From Diploptera punctata (Eukaryota > Arthropoda > Insecta > Blattodea > Blaberidae), in assembly GCA_030220185.1 (NCBI GenBank), contig JASPKZ010007548.1, forward strand, positions 186,001-250,000: DNA of 64,000 bases, read 5' to 3'. A program made the position numbers and the translations under genes. Under the pieces are notes generated by a model that saw only the letters and a list, made by a program, of their open reading frames with translations, did no database searches and had not been told where the DNA came from. Below, piece after piece: positions 31,531-40,893 of this stretch (position 1 is the first letter of the stretch; each line of letters opens with the position of its first letter).

Positions 31531-31532
31531 AT

Positions 31533-31682
31533 TAATTTGTAAAGAAAAATGAATGCCTGAACCGCGATTCAAATCTGAATCTTCAGCTTTGTATGCTGAC
31601 TATGGATAACATGTCGGTGTACAAAGCTGGAGATTTGGGTTCGAATTCTGTTCAGGCATTAATTTTTCTTTACAAGTTAATA
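31533..31682. mobile_element. SINE-D inverted pair (short)
   Basis: Arms 31533-31600 and 31613-31682 are inverted tRNA-like halves: GGTTCGAATTCTGTTCAGGC and its complement, with AATTTTTCTTTACAAGTTA as outward tail. Confidence 0.55.
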
Positions 31683-31849
31683 ATTTACCATCATTGCAAA
31701 TTTTAAAATTTAATTATAACTTCGACATTCTAACTTTTTAGGAATTCTGAACTCAACAGAATACTATTTAAAAATTGATATATAATATTAAATTATTAAA
31801 TTTATTAATTAAAAATTTTAAATCTATTTTTAAATTGTTTTGTACTTAC

Positions 31850-31999
31850 TTCTTCGAAGACAAATAGCCACTGTGGTGAGAGTAAGAACAAGAGCTAGAA
31901 GACTCACAGATATTGGAAGACTCACACGAAGATACGTGTAAAATGGACGTTCAAATGGCCCTACTTCAAGGCTCACATCTTCTGTTCCAATATTCAAAC
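31850..31999 (-). CDS. Dscam: Dscam-like exon, juxtamembrane and transmembrane segment
   Basis: A 150-bp exon joining in frame on both sides (acceptor CTCTCAG, donor GTAAGT). The product reads GLNIGTEDVSLEVGPFERPF, YTYLR, then one hydrophobic stretch VSLPISVSLLALVLTLTTVA followed by the basic stop-transfer residues CLRRK. This predicts a single-pass type I membrane protein whose preceding domains are extracellular and whose following exons are cytoplasmic. Only one TM exon was seen, whereas some Dscam genes carry alternative TM exons; a second could have been missed in the 6-7 kb introns. Confidence 0.85.
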
Positions 32000-32268
32000 C
32001 TGAGAGAATATAACATATATGTCAATAAACCTACATTGATGGAAAATATCTTTATGCAGGAATAATATGAAAACAGAATTAAGAACAGTAAACCAATAAT
32101 TTATTCTACACAAGAGTATCACTGATAACAATGATTCTATAGTAAAATAAAAATCATGTTATTATCATGAACACTGGTGTCCTGAGTTCATAATAATTTT
32201 TTTAAATGTCAGATTTATTTTTGAGACATTTAATTTTTTTTATATCTTGACCCATATAATTTTCATTA

Positions 32269-32993
32269 CAGCAAACTCCCGATTAACTGTGTGTCTATTA
32301 TCCGGTTTGCAGATTATCCAGGCTTGACTCTTTTTACTGTATTTTTTAAAAATACTGTATTTTGTATTGTTATGAAACAATTCTTAATATTTAAACGTGC
32401 TACTGTGAACTGCACTTAGAAACTAGCACAATAGAGTAACCTTCACTCACAACCCCCTCCCCTGATGCATTTAATGGTACCAACCAACATTCTGAGAATA
32501 CAATACAATTTTGGAAATTTCCGTTGTGTCACTGAAAGTTTGTTGTTACAAATTGAAACCACAGATATGCTGTGGCAGTGGGTTTATCACTGGTTAGTAG
32601 TGTGGTCGTCGGTGGTTACTAGTGTGGTCATCAGTGATTATTTGTCATCGCTGGTTATAAGTGTGGATATCGGTGGTTACTAGTGTAGTTGTTGCTGGTT
32701 ATGGCAGACATTTTGGATAACTGTCATAACCAGAGTGGTCTGACAGGAAATAGTCCCACTTTTTATTTTTCATATTTATGAGTAAAATAAAATAATGATA
32801 ATTACAGCTCGCACCTAAATACATTTAATATAACATTTTAAGAATATTTGTTGCAATAAAGTAGTGTTAAAGTGGGTAAATACATTTCTGATCAACTTCC
32901 ATGGCGCCGAATAACTTAATTGGATTATCCATGTTTTTTGATTTTCCATGCATATCTTGGTCCCAATTAACACAGATAATTGGGAGTTTGCTG
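32269..32993. mobile_element. pogo/Tigger-like MITE
   Basis: TA on both sides (32267-32268, 32994-32995) and ends CAGCAAACTCCCGATTAACT / CAGCAAACTCCCAATTATCT, followed at the left by TTATCCGG. Such ends are typical of Tigger-like elements. The interior is non-coding and includes an imperfect tandem repeat of GGTGGTTACTAGTGT-like units at 32589-32702. Confidence 0.65.
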
Positions 32994-33104
32994 TATATAC
33001 CAAGCCCCAACAGACATTCACATAGCAATGAGCGCTCTCTAACATCACACTGTAATATTCAATGTTTTTATTTCAAACTTATCACTTACATTGAAGGACA
33101 AATT

Positions 33105-33180
33105 AATATTTGAAGAGAAAAATTTCTCTGGTTCTACATACCAGCCCTCTAAGCCACTGAGCTATTTAGGGATCGTAGTT
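33105..33180 (-). mobile_element. SINE-D remnant
   Basis: TTTGAAGAGAAAAATTTCTC followed by a damaged complement of the tRNA-like part (AGCCACTGAGCTATTTAG). Confidence 0.4.
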
Positions 33181-33239
33181 ATAAACAATATTGATAATGA
33201 TACGTAATGAAACTGTAAGTTAGAAAGAATTCATAATGA

Positions 33240-33540
33240 TACATAACATATTGAAACTGGTCTTCAAGAAATCTACAAATATGAAGTGAGTCATGAAAAT
33301 TTCTATCTCTATATATATATATATCAATTAAAGGGAATTAATTTGGAAGTTCATTAGTCAACCACCAGAAGGAGTAGGAAGCAACCTACAATATCGTCAA
33401 CCACCAATTCAACAGTCAGATAGAGCTGAAGATAATACTCAGATGTATTGAAACACGTCCTTGAGAAATCTACAATTATGAGGTGAGGTGTTAAATTCTA
33501 TTTTAATATAATAAATTTGGGAATTTTAACATTTTGAGGT
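33240..33540 (+). mobile_element. PLE-like copy with hammerhead
   Basis: A left partial unit (ATATGAAGTGAGTCATG), a (TA)n tract at 33307-33324 and a right unit with the ribozyme at 33421-33465, then ATTATGAGGTGAGGTG. The ATTTTAACATTTTGAGG at 33522 is a PLE tail in the opposite orientation. Confidence 0.5.
33420..33468 (+). ncRNA. Hammerhead-like ribozyme
   Basis: CTGAAGA (33426-33432), extra U, stem II AAUAC/GUAUU, GAAA at 33450-33453, C[AC]G and GUC (33457-33459), stem I AGAG/CUUG. All core positions intact. Confidence 0.6.
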
Positions 33541-33544
33541 TTTC

Positions 33545-33735
33545 TGATAAGAATCAAATGAATCGTGAATTCTTCTTACCTCAAATATCTATGTTTTTTA
33601 ACACAGGACTGCAGTATTGCAAAATACATCATTCACATCTTTGTAAAAACAGCTGAAGATGTGAATGATGTACTTCGTGATACTGCAGTCCTGTGTTAAA
33701 AAAACATAGATATGTGAGGTAAGAAGTAGTCATGA
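33545..33735. mobile_element. PLE-like palindrome, GAUA subfamily
   Basis: Arms CTACGTT-type ends with TTCTTACCTCAAATATC and its complement, centred near 33640. The plus arm has CTGAAGA, stem II, GATA and CTGCAGTC; stem I is AACAG/CUGUGUU. Sister of 20713-21051. Confidence 0.6.
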
Positions 33736-33912
33736 TTCATTTGATTCTTATGTTAAATTCTAACTCAATTATCAATTATACTTCCTCTATTACACATAAA
33801 ACTGGACATAATGAAAAGTTGGTGAAGGCACTAGACAAAAGTCTTTCTTGCTTCCAGTACAGTGCATGGGAGTTTCCTTCATTGTCAAAGATCAAAACCA
33901 GGAAGGAAATAT

Positions 33913-34406
33913 ATTTGAAGAGAAAAATTATACGCTCAGACTGGGACTTGAACCCGGGACCCTTGGTTCTCTAGACCAAGTGCTCTACCAACTGAGCTAC
34001 CTGAGCAAGTACCGATCTAAACGCAAATCTTTCTCTATATACATTGTAATTCCCATCCACCAAATGCTTCAAATATGATTTATCCATCATTGAGATGTAC
34101 GAAATCAATAATAAAAACTTGGAAAAAGCCGTACTGGCTGTAATGTATAATTCCCAAATATGTCTTCTTAATAAAGGAGCCGCCATTTGCAAGATAGAAG
34201 CATGGCTTCACAGCATTTGGTGGATGGGAATTACAATGTACATAGAGAAAGATTTGCATTTAGATCGGTACTTGCTCAGGTAGCTCAGTTGGTAGAGCAC
34301 TTGGTCTAGAGAACCAAGGGTCCCGGGTTCAAGTCCTGGTCTGAGCGTATAATTTTTCTCTTCAAATATGATTTATCCATCATTGAGATGTACGAAATCA
34401 ATAATA
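33913..34406. mobile_element. SINE-D, complete copy with inverted 5' part
   Basis: Minus tRNA-like unit at about 33938-34008 and plus unit at 34276-34349 share the whole cloverleaf (GCTCAGGTAGCTCAGTTGGT ... CCCGGGTTCAAGTCCTGGTC). Both are joined to a body with TGGGAATTACAATGTA and the plus unit has the tail AATTTTTCTCTTCAAATATG. Target duplication of 19 bp, AAAACCAGGAAGGAAATAT, at 33894-33912 and 34407-34425. Confidence 0.75.
34276..34349 (+). tRNA. tRNA-like sequence of SINE-D (probably not a functional tRNA)
   Basis: Acceptor GCTCAGG/TCTGAGC pairs over seven positions, D arm GCTC/GAGC, anticodon stem CTTGG/CCAAG with a nine-base loop, and T arm CCGGG/CCTGG with TTCAAGT. The nine-base anticodon loop and the repeat context argue against a working tRNA gene. 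Confidence 0.45.
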
Positions 34407-34429
34407 AAAACCAGGAAGGAAATATTTGA

Positions 34430-34620
34430 TAATTAAATTATTTTGAGTCTGTGAAATCTTACCTCAATATTAATGTTGATTTGTTCTTGAACATGTTTTG
34501 ATTAGTCTTCTAATCATCTTCAGCATCATAAGAACAAATCAACATTAATATTGAGGTAAGATTTCACAGACTCAAAATAATTTAAGCATTAAATATTTGA
34601 TAGCTCTCAAATTAATAAGT
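34430..34620. mobile_element. PLE-like palindrome
   Basis: ATTTTGAGTCTGTGAAATCT and its complement flank TACCTCAATATTAATGTTGA arms. The minus strand has CTGAAGA with a perfect GAUUAG/CUAAUC stem II, but AAAA in place of GAAA. Confidence 0.55.
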
Positions 34621-34779
34621 TGATGAATGACATTTTTCCAGTAAAATGAATGAAACTTGAATGCATTTAAATATGTTCAGAAGAAATTTCTTGCTAACAT
34701 GAAGGACCAAAAACATGAGAACATTGTAAGAAACATGCTGGAAAAGTTTGAAGTGTTCAGGAGTAAAATGACCCTGAAG

Positions 34780-35060
34780 CTTCATACTTGACTACTTCTC
34801 AGCAAATTTGATGAAATTTGAGAACAAATCTAGCTCGCCAAGAACTTCAAACTGGGACCCAATGACAGTTGGAAAGTTGGTAGTGATGGCAGAAGTTCGT
34901 CAGTTGGAGTTTTGCCTGGTGATAGAAGGGATGCCTTCAGAAACCGGTCCTATGAAAATCATGGAGTTATATGAGGTGAGATGTAAAAATAATATTCAAT
35001 CTGTAATTGCTGATGATGGGGCTAAGAAGCTCTGAAACATATGTTCAACAAAAACAACTC
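34780..35060 (+). mobile_element. Two PLE-like 3' ends in tandem
   Basis: First: CTGGTGA, hairpin, CAGAAACCGGTCC and ATATGAGGTGAGATG (to 34988). Second: CTGATGA at 35010-35016, stem II GGGGCU/AGCUCU, GAAA and CATATGTTC, then CTAAGAGGTAAGAATG. The first core is damaged (G at the A6 position), the second intact. Confidence 0.5.
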
Positions 35061-35221
35061 TAAGAGGTAAGAATGAACAGACAAAATGTTTTAATTATTA
35101 AACAAACCTCTTAATTATTTAACTTTCACAGGGAAAGAACACTATGAGGTTTAATTTAAGAATTAAATTAATGTTTTTTATTATATTTGATAAAATCGTC
35201 AATGTTTTTATTACCTCACCT

Positions 35222-35278
35222 CATATCCTTTTTCTTCTATACTGCAGTTTCGGAGCTTATCTCCATCATCAGTAGCCT
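35222..35278 (-). ncRNA. Hammerhead-like ribozyme, left arm
   Basis: Minus strand CUACUGAUGA, extra U, stem II GGAG/CUCC with loop AUAAG, GAAA, C[UGCA]G and GUA, then UAG pairing with CUA. Confidence 0.65.
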
Positions 35279-35685
35279 CTGGTTGACTGGTGTTATGTCA
35301 TTTCTTGGCAGTTTTCTTCTTACTTCTATCGGTAGGCCGATGAACCTCTGGATCAGGTCAAAATTTGGGGGAGTTTCGAAATTCATGAGTTTATCTTTCT
35401 TGTTTTTTTGGATGTGGATTTTTTCCCAGACTGTGAGTTCTTTTTGTTTATCTGCGTGTTTGATTAGGCTAGCTTCTGTATCGATTAAATGCTAGCCTAA
35501 TCAAACACACAGATAAACAAAAAGAACTCACAGTCTGGGAAAAAAATCCACATCCAAAAAACAAGAAAGATAAACTCATGAATTTCGAAACTCCTGCAAA
35601 TTTTGACCTGATCCAGAGGTTCATCGGTCCACCAATAGAAATAAGAAGAAAACCGCCAAGAAACGACATAACACCGGTTGACCAG

Positions 35686-35730
35686 ATGCTACTGATGATG
35701 GAGATAAGCTCCGAAACTGCAGTATAGAAG
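35686..35730 (+). ncRNA. Hammerhead-like ribozyme, right arm
   Basis: CTGATGA at 35692-35698, stem II GGAG/CUCC, GAAA at 35713-35716, C[UGCA]G, GUA at 35722-35724, stem I GCUA/UAGA. Same as the left arm. Confidence 0.65.
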
Positions 35731-35882
35731 AAAAAGGATATGAGGTGAGATAATAAAAAACATTAATTTAATTCTTAAACATCTTAATGTTACTTCCTAT
35801 TGTATTTTAAAATATCCAATTAATTTACATATATTGTAAATTACATCATAGTGTTACTTCCCATTGTAATTTTTATTGAAAA

Positions 35883-36065
35883 TAGTTATGTTATTCTCCC
35901 ACCTCAATCTTGGCCAATCTATTGAGCAGTTTCTCCTAAAGATTTCCTACAAAAGTTTCCCTTCCCCTCTTTCATTCCCCATTTATTTCACATATCCTGT
36001 CCATCACAGTCTAGGAGACTTAATTGTTCTTATTACATCAGGTTTCCAGACATTGAAATGTGAAT
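35883..36065 (-). pseudogene. Non-LTR ORF tail fragment
   Basis: Homologous to 50940-51110 (TTATTCTCCCA(T/C)C, TCTTGG, CTTTCATTCCC and CCTGTCCATC blocks in the same order), the end of an RTE-like ORF read on the minus strand. Confidence 0.5.
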
Positions 36066-36074
36066 ACCATAATG

Positions 36075-36535
36075 GTGTGCAGAATCTTGTGTTGCCACAC
36101 TTCAATCATTGTGACATTATATGTAATGACCTAAACTATGACTTGTTCCAGAGGCTGCAGCGTGTTCATAATGCTTGTGTTCAATTCATTTTCAATATCC
36201 GCGGTTATGATCATATTTCCAAAGACTTCAATAATCTCTCTTGGCTCCACTTTAGTGACAGACATAAATTGCACTCTCAGTCACTTCTTTTCAAGCTTCT
36301 GAATTCCTACACTCCTAGTTACCTGGTGTCCAGATTTGAGAAGTTATCTTCTTACCACAATATTGACACTAGGTAACAAGATAAGTCATCCCTCTCCATA
36401 GGACTTTCTCTTATTCTACTTCTTTCACAGTAGCCTCTGCCCACTCCTGGAATTCCATCCCTCAAGATATCAGGAGTTGTCGCACACTTGACACTGAAGT
36501 CTTGCTTATACAATTTCTTGTTGTTAAATAATTTT
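36075..36535 (+). pseudogene. Jockey-like RT C-terminal fragment
   Basis: LVLPHFNHCDIICNDL, LFQRLQRVHNACVQFIFNIR and LSWLHFSDRHKLHSQSLLFK match the thumb and C-terminal part of insect Jockey-like reverse transcriptases. The frame is open to 36376, then degenerates to about 36535. Confidence 0.7.
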
Positions 36536-36637
36536 TCTTGAAAACTAAATTTATTCTATGTCATTAATAGTTTTTTCTCATTTTTCTATCTTGTACATTT
36601 TATATTTCATTCATTAAATCTCGATTGAATCAAAATA

Positions 36638-37115
36638 CAAGGTGTCCCATTCAAACCTCCCAAATTTTCATTAATCATAACTAACAAACAAAAACTCAAA
36701 GAATTTTCATTACCATACATTGCCACACACTAAAACACCTCTATATGTGCACCATTAGTAGCACCAACAATATCAGGTTTCTATTCGATTTCGGGCCACG
36801 TTCTGTCCAACATGTCCATTGGTACTGTTGCTATTGTGTCAAGGATACGGGTTCGTAAATCATGAAGACCTTGAACCGGAGTCGCAAACACACTGTCTTT
36901 TGCATACAAGAAAACAGTTTGTGCTCGTTCCTGAGGAGTTGCCATTTTGTTTTATGTCATTATTGTCTAACATGCGACAGATGAATTAACTGCAACAATG
37001 AAAACAAAAATTCTTTGAGTTTCTCCTTCTTTTAATACCAACCTCATTTCATAATTCCGCATACTTTGAGAGTTGTGATTAATTAAATTGTGGGAGGTTT
37101 GAATGGGACAAGCTG
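36638..37115 (-). mobile_element. Mariner-type MITE with fused transposase ends
   Basis: TA on both sides; ends CAAGGTGTCCCATTCAAACC / CAGCTTGTCCCATTCAAACC. On the minus strand (36781-36945) a 54-codon ORF joins an N-terminal MATPQERAQTVFLYAKDSVF to a C-terminal LRTRILDTIATVPMDMLDRT of the same transposase class seen at 1-417. The central catalytic core is deleted. Non-autonomous. Confidence 0.75.
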
Positions 37116-37279
37116 TATATTGTAAGTAATAATTACATTGTAGATATACCATGTAATAAGTTTGCTTGTTGAAATTTAGATGTAAGAATAATTTTTGTTT
37201 TTTTTTTCTATCCTGTTTGAGTGGTAGATAAGGCCTGAACTTTTCCAGGTAAAATAAAGCTATTATTATTGTAATGATT

Positions 37280-38024
37280 ATTTAACTCATGCCCCAAATG
37301 GGAGTCAATGATCAATCACATTTCAATGAATTTTGTTTTACAACTAATGACAGTCGTGTTCCACCTTGCTATTTATCAAATTCTGTTTACCAAAATAAAG
37401 AGAGCTCCTCTTTTTTAACATTCTGAACAGGTCAGAGCATTATTTTGCAGTGACTGACTCTCCTACAAAGATGTTGAATATAACAAATAATGAATGGATT
37501 CCTTTGAACTATACATTTGATAAATGTGTGTTCAAGAATTGTATGATTTTACTGAGTTGTTTCCTAAAAAAATAATTAATAACCTACAATGTTGGTTATA
37601 ATATACAGTTTGATGTGTTTCATTTTTTCTCCATTATTACAATACTGCAATATTATTGAGTTATCACTGATTGTGATCCCATTTGGCAATAAATAATATA
37701 CAGTTTGATGTGTTTAATTTTTTCTCCATTATTACAATACTGCAATATTATTGAGTTATCACTGATTGTGATCCTATTTGGCAATAAATAATATGACCAA
37801 TTTGCAGTGAATAAATGTAACCACACATTTTAAATGCCGACATTTTAAAATATTTATATATGTAATGTAAATGATGATGTTTGAAAACAAATTAGAAATG
37901 TGTGGCAAAACTATATTTAAATAATGATTTTTGAGTAATAGCTTAAATTTATTCATTAAATAGCCCTAACAAATGCCACTCTTGATTTCCAAATTCTCTA
38001 GATAAATATAGAAATCACTCATGA
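37280..38024 (-). repeat. Interspersed repeat F, copy 3
   Basis: Reverse orientation to copies 1 and 2; contains an internal direct duplication of about 93 bp (from about 37604). It ends 26 bp short of the Dscam exon at 38051. Confidence 0.65.
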
Positions 38025-38050
38025 CATTACTTTTGATAATGATAGAGTAC

Positions 38051-38191
38051 CTTTCTGTGTAAGAGTAGAAGCACGTAATTCTGTTACAGTTGCTCCACGT
38101 TGGTTATGAGCTGTGACCCGAAGCCTGTAGAAAGTAGCTGGCTCCAATCCTGAGATAGTATAGCTTGCCTTTGGAGGTGCTCGTTCAGTCA
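38051..38191 (-). CDS. Dscam: Dscam-like exon, second half of FNIII domain 6
   Basis: A 141-bp exon with phase-1 introns on both sides. It encodes VTERAPPKASYTISGLEPAT then FYRLRVTAHNQRGATVTELR, the E-F-G strands of an FNIII domain, and a short TLTQK linker towards the membrane. The donor is GTACTC, a weaker match than the other donors here. Copy 3 of the unclassified repeat F ends only 26 bp from the donor (38024), so intronic sequence flanking this exon on its downstream side is almost entirely repeat. No defects. Confidence 0.85.
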
Positions 38192-38454
38192 CTGCAAACA
38201 TACAAGACTACTATAAAGAGTGTTCCTAAAGTCACTATTATTTCTATGAAAACACTATTTTTTTTCTTTTCTTTGCAGACATCATTAGCTTAGTGTAAGA
38301 TGTTTAGCATAGAAGAACGGGTTGCTTGTGTATGCGGATTGTAAATATGAAATTATCAGAGCAAAATATACCCATAAGTTCCATAAACCAGTCCAAACAA
38401 GAGCACACATTCATCTGTTTGCAAACAAATTAAAGCATTATTAATGTTTTAAAA

Positions 38455-39770
38455 TCATTAGGAAGTAACATATGAGGTTTAATTTGATATTAGAGTTTGT
38501 ATTTTTTAAAAAATTTAATATTGGAGGAAGGAATCCAAATAAAGCAAGTGAAACAAACTAAATATTTGGGAATAATTATGGATAACATTGAAGGTATAGG
38601 CAAAGAGAATATAAAACATAGAATTGAATTGAGTAGCAAAATAATATCATCGTTAAATTCCATATGGTGGATAAGCATATTTGAAAATACACAAAAAAAT
38701 ATATTGGTAAAACATTGGTGGAATCTGTTGCAATGTATGGAAGTGAGGTATGGAAAATCAATAAGTACTACAAGAATAGACTGATAGCTCTAGAAATGGA
38801 TTATTTATGCAGAAGTGCCAGAAAGTCAAAATTAGAACATGTCACAAATAAGGAAATTAGAAATACAATGGAAGCAGAAGATAGTATAATTGAAAGAATT
38901 GAGGAGAAGGAATTAAAGTGGTTAGGACATGTTTCAAGAATGGAAGATGAGTGATGGCCAAAGCAACTATATCAATGGCATCCGACCAGAAGGAGGAAGA
39001 GAGAGAGAGACCGAAATTAACATGGAAGGAAAACTTGAAGACATTAATGCAAGCAAGAGGGCTAAGTATTGAAGATGCGCAAGATCGTAGGCTTTGGAGG
39101 TTTAGCACAGGAAGACAGCAGCAAATGTAAAAACCCAAAGATAGATAGAGATTTTTTTTAACATTCTCACCTCATGTGATTGTTTTGTCAAACATGTTTC
39201 AAAGCTGTTGCTCCATCGTCAGCATTTTCACAAACTGATTTCTTCTTTTCTTCAAGTTGTCGGCCCTGGATCTGTGTTCCGAAGAACTTGATAATGAGGC
39301 TCCTTTCTCTGGGAATTTCAAAAAAGTTCATCATTTTCTCCTTGTTCTTCTGTATATAGATTTTTTCTCGTATCATGAATTCATTGGTATTTTCTAACTG
39401 TTTTAATAATGTTGTATTTAGATCTATTTTGTGCTTTTCTGTCCAAATGTGAGCTGCACAGAAAAACACAAAATAGATCGAAATACAAAATTATTAAAAC
39501 AGAAAATACAAATGAACTCATGATATGGGAAAAAATCTATATGCAGAAAGAACAAGGAGAAAATTATAAACTTTGAAATTCCTGGAGAAAGGAGCCTCAT
39601 TACCAAGTTCTTTGGAACACAGTTCCAGGGCCGACAACTTGAAGAAAAGAAGATATCAGTTTGTGAAAATGCTGATGATGGAGCAACAGCTTTGAAACAT
39701 ATGTTCGACAAAACAGTCACATGAGGTTAAAAAAATACAAACTCAAATATCATTATTAATGTTGTTAAAA
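38455..39770. mobile_element. PLE inverted pair with a nested non-LTR fragment
   Basis: Left end AGGAAGTAACATATGAGGTT is a minus-oriented PLE tail, matched by ATATCATTATTAATGTTGTT-type sequence at the right. The arms resume at 39150 and meet at about 39455. They encode PLE protein remnants (EKIYIQKNKEKMMNFFEIPR). CTGATGA with stem II and GAAA lie at 39672-39700. A non-LTR fragment (38500-39135) was inserted in the left arm. Confidence 0.6.
38500..39135 (+). pseudogene. Non-LTR retrotransposon ORF tail
   Basis: IQIKQVKQTKYLGIIMDN, then VESVAMYGSEVWKINKYYKN, RLIALEMDYLCRSARKSKLE and EKELKWLGHVSRMEDE, then broken frames to LWRFSTGRQQQM. These are ordered landmarks of an RTE/Jockey-like C-terminus. 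Ends with a GATA-rich tail. Confidence 0.7.
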
Positions 39771-39827
39771 AACATAGATGTATGAGGTAAGAAGAATTCA
39801 CAATTCATTTCATTCTTATTATTAATG

Positions 39828-40030
39828 AGTTGGTTATTTTGACTCACCCCATATTTCTTGATTTTTATACAGACCAGGTTTCGTCACTTGTAAAGGGAGG
39901 ATTTTGTTTGGATGGGAATGTCACCTGAATTAGCTTAGTGGTTAGAGCATCAGTTCGTAATGCAGAAGGTTCGGGGTTTTCAATTCCGGTTCAGGAAAAA
40001 TTTTTCCTATAAAACCAGTTTCATTATAAT
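39828..40030 (+). mobile_element. PLE end remnant followed by SINE-D
   Basis: 39828-39890 matches the left arm of the PLE at 52725 (TTGGTTATTTTGACTCACC). 39925-40030 is a SINE-D: CCTGAATTAGCTTAGTGGTT to CAATTCCGGTTCAGG can fold as a tRNA with a CCTGAA/TTCAGG acceptor, followed by AAAAATTTTTCC. Confidence 0.5.
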
Positions 40031-40108
40031 TTAGTTCCCATGCTTTAGGACTGTTTAAAACTGAGATGTACATAAGTTGAGTAATATTTGATTTCCAAAC
40101 TGTCTTAC

Positions 40109-40549
40109 CTAGACTCCAGTTATGTTCCAATGTACGGCGTTCAAGAACAAAATGAGAAATGGGACAACCACCATCTTGCCAGCGTTCTAGATGCAAGGTG
40201 AGAGCATGAGGCGAACTTGAAAAAGCTTCTTGAGTAGGAGGAGCTTTTGGCTCATCTCCTAATGTTCTCACTTCTCTGGTAGAGCCTGCTTCCCCTTCTC
40301 CTACCATATTATATGCTGCTATGGAGAACTCGTACAATGTTCCACAATCCAGCCCAGTAACAGAGTAAGAGAGTGAATGCCTTGGTAACCGTTTCTCTAT
40401 CCATTCATCTTGCTCGGCTCCTACTTCTCTGTATCTGATGATGTAGCCGAGCAAGTCCACCAAGCCTTGTGCCCTCGAGTTAGTCCACTGTAATGTTACA
40501 TTATTCCAGCCAGCTGTCAGAACATCCAACTTAGGGGCAGCTGGAGGTA
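40109..40549 (-). CDS. Dscam: Dscam-like exon, FNIII domain 5 and first half of domain 6
   Basis: A 441-bp exon with phase-1 boundaries (acceptor TTGCAG, donor GTAAGA). It starts VPPAAPKLDVLTAGWNNVTL, continues with LGYIIRYREVGAEQDEW, LPRHSLSYSVTGLDCGTLYE and FSIAAYNMVGEGEAGS (all of FN5), then opens FN6 with PPTQEAF, LTLHLERWQDGGCPISHFVLE and RRTLEHNWSL. The Trp in LERWQDGGCPI and GCPI itself are typical of the last FNIII domain of insect Dscams. It joins in frame to the exon at 38051-38191. A tRNA-related SINE-D lies 80 bp beyond the donor, and a hammerhead palindrome lies 47 bp upstream of the acceptor. Confidence 0.9.
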
Positions 40550-40627
40550 CTGCAACAGGAATTAAATTTTAATTAATTAAATAAAAATAAAACATAGTTT
40601 TATTTGATTTTCATATTTATTATATAA

Positions 40628-40672
40628 TTCAGTGACAGCTGTTTCGGTACACTGTACCTTCTTCAGAACAAA
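40628..40672 (-). ncRNA. Hammerhead-like ribozyme, left arm
   Basis: Minus strand: CUGAAGA (40660-40666), stem II GGUAC/GUACC, GAAA (40642-40645), C[AGCU]G and GUC. Confidence 0.65.
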
Positions 40673-40679
40673 TTTGTTA

Positions 40680-40724
40680 ACATGTCTGAAGAAGGTACAG
40701 TGTACCGAAACAGCTGTCACTGAA
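40680..40724 (+). ncRNA. Hammerhead-like ribozyme, right arm
   Basis: CTGAAGA at 40686-40692, extra A, stem II GGUAC/GUACC, GAAA at 40707-40710, C[AGCU]G and GUC at 40716-40718. Confidence 0.65.
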
Positions 40725-40893
40725 TTATATAATAAATATGAAAATCAAATAAAACTACGTCTTATTTTTATTTAATTAATAAATATGGATTTTCATCAAG
40801 TAAACACCAACTCAATTGATTATTAAATTTTAAATTAACAAGTCCACTTAATATTGGATATACAGTAAAATACCATTTATCTAGTATTATAAC

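Larger units (their letters stand above)
35117..35771. mobile_element. PLE inverted pair with GIY-YIG C-terminal remnants
   Basis: Two long arms meet at about 35488. Each encodes the C-terminal end of a PLE protein (KELTVWEKNPHPKNKKDKLM, NFDLIQRFIG). Ribozymes are in both arms. Imperfect 12-13-bp flanks AAACCTCTTAATT and AAACATCTTAATG. The left end carries a minus-oriented tail GGGAAAGAACACTATGAGGT. Confidence 0.7.
40596..40762. mobile_element. Short palindrome encoding hammerheads on both strands
   Basis: Arms 40596-40672 and 40686-40762 are nearly exact complements around a 13-bp loop. Only 47 bp separate it from the FN5 exon acceptor. Confidence 0.7.

Noticed and set aside
35187..35669. 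Overlapping ORFs of about 100 codons with hydrophobic stretches
   Set aside because: They are antisense shadows of the PLE protein remnants in the two arms, and the apparent membrane segments come from reversed Lys-rich codons.
31850..40549. Mutually exclusive Dscam exons
   Set aside because: Each domain appears once; no tandem homologous exon was found in the introns, although the variable Ig exons of Dscam1-type genes would lie upstream of this window anyway.
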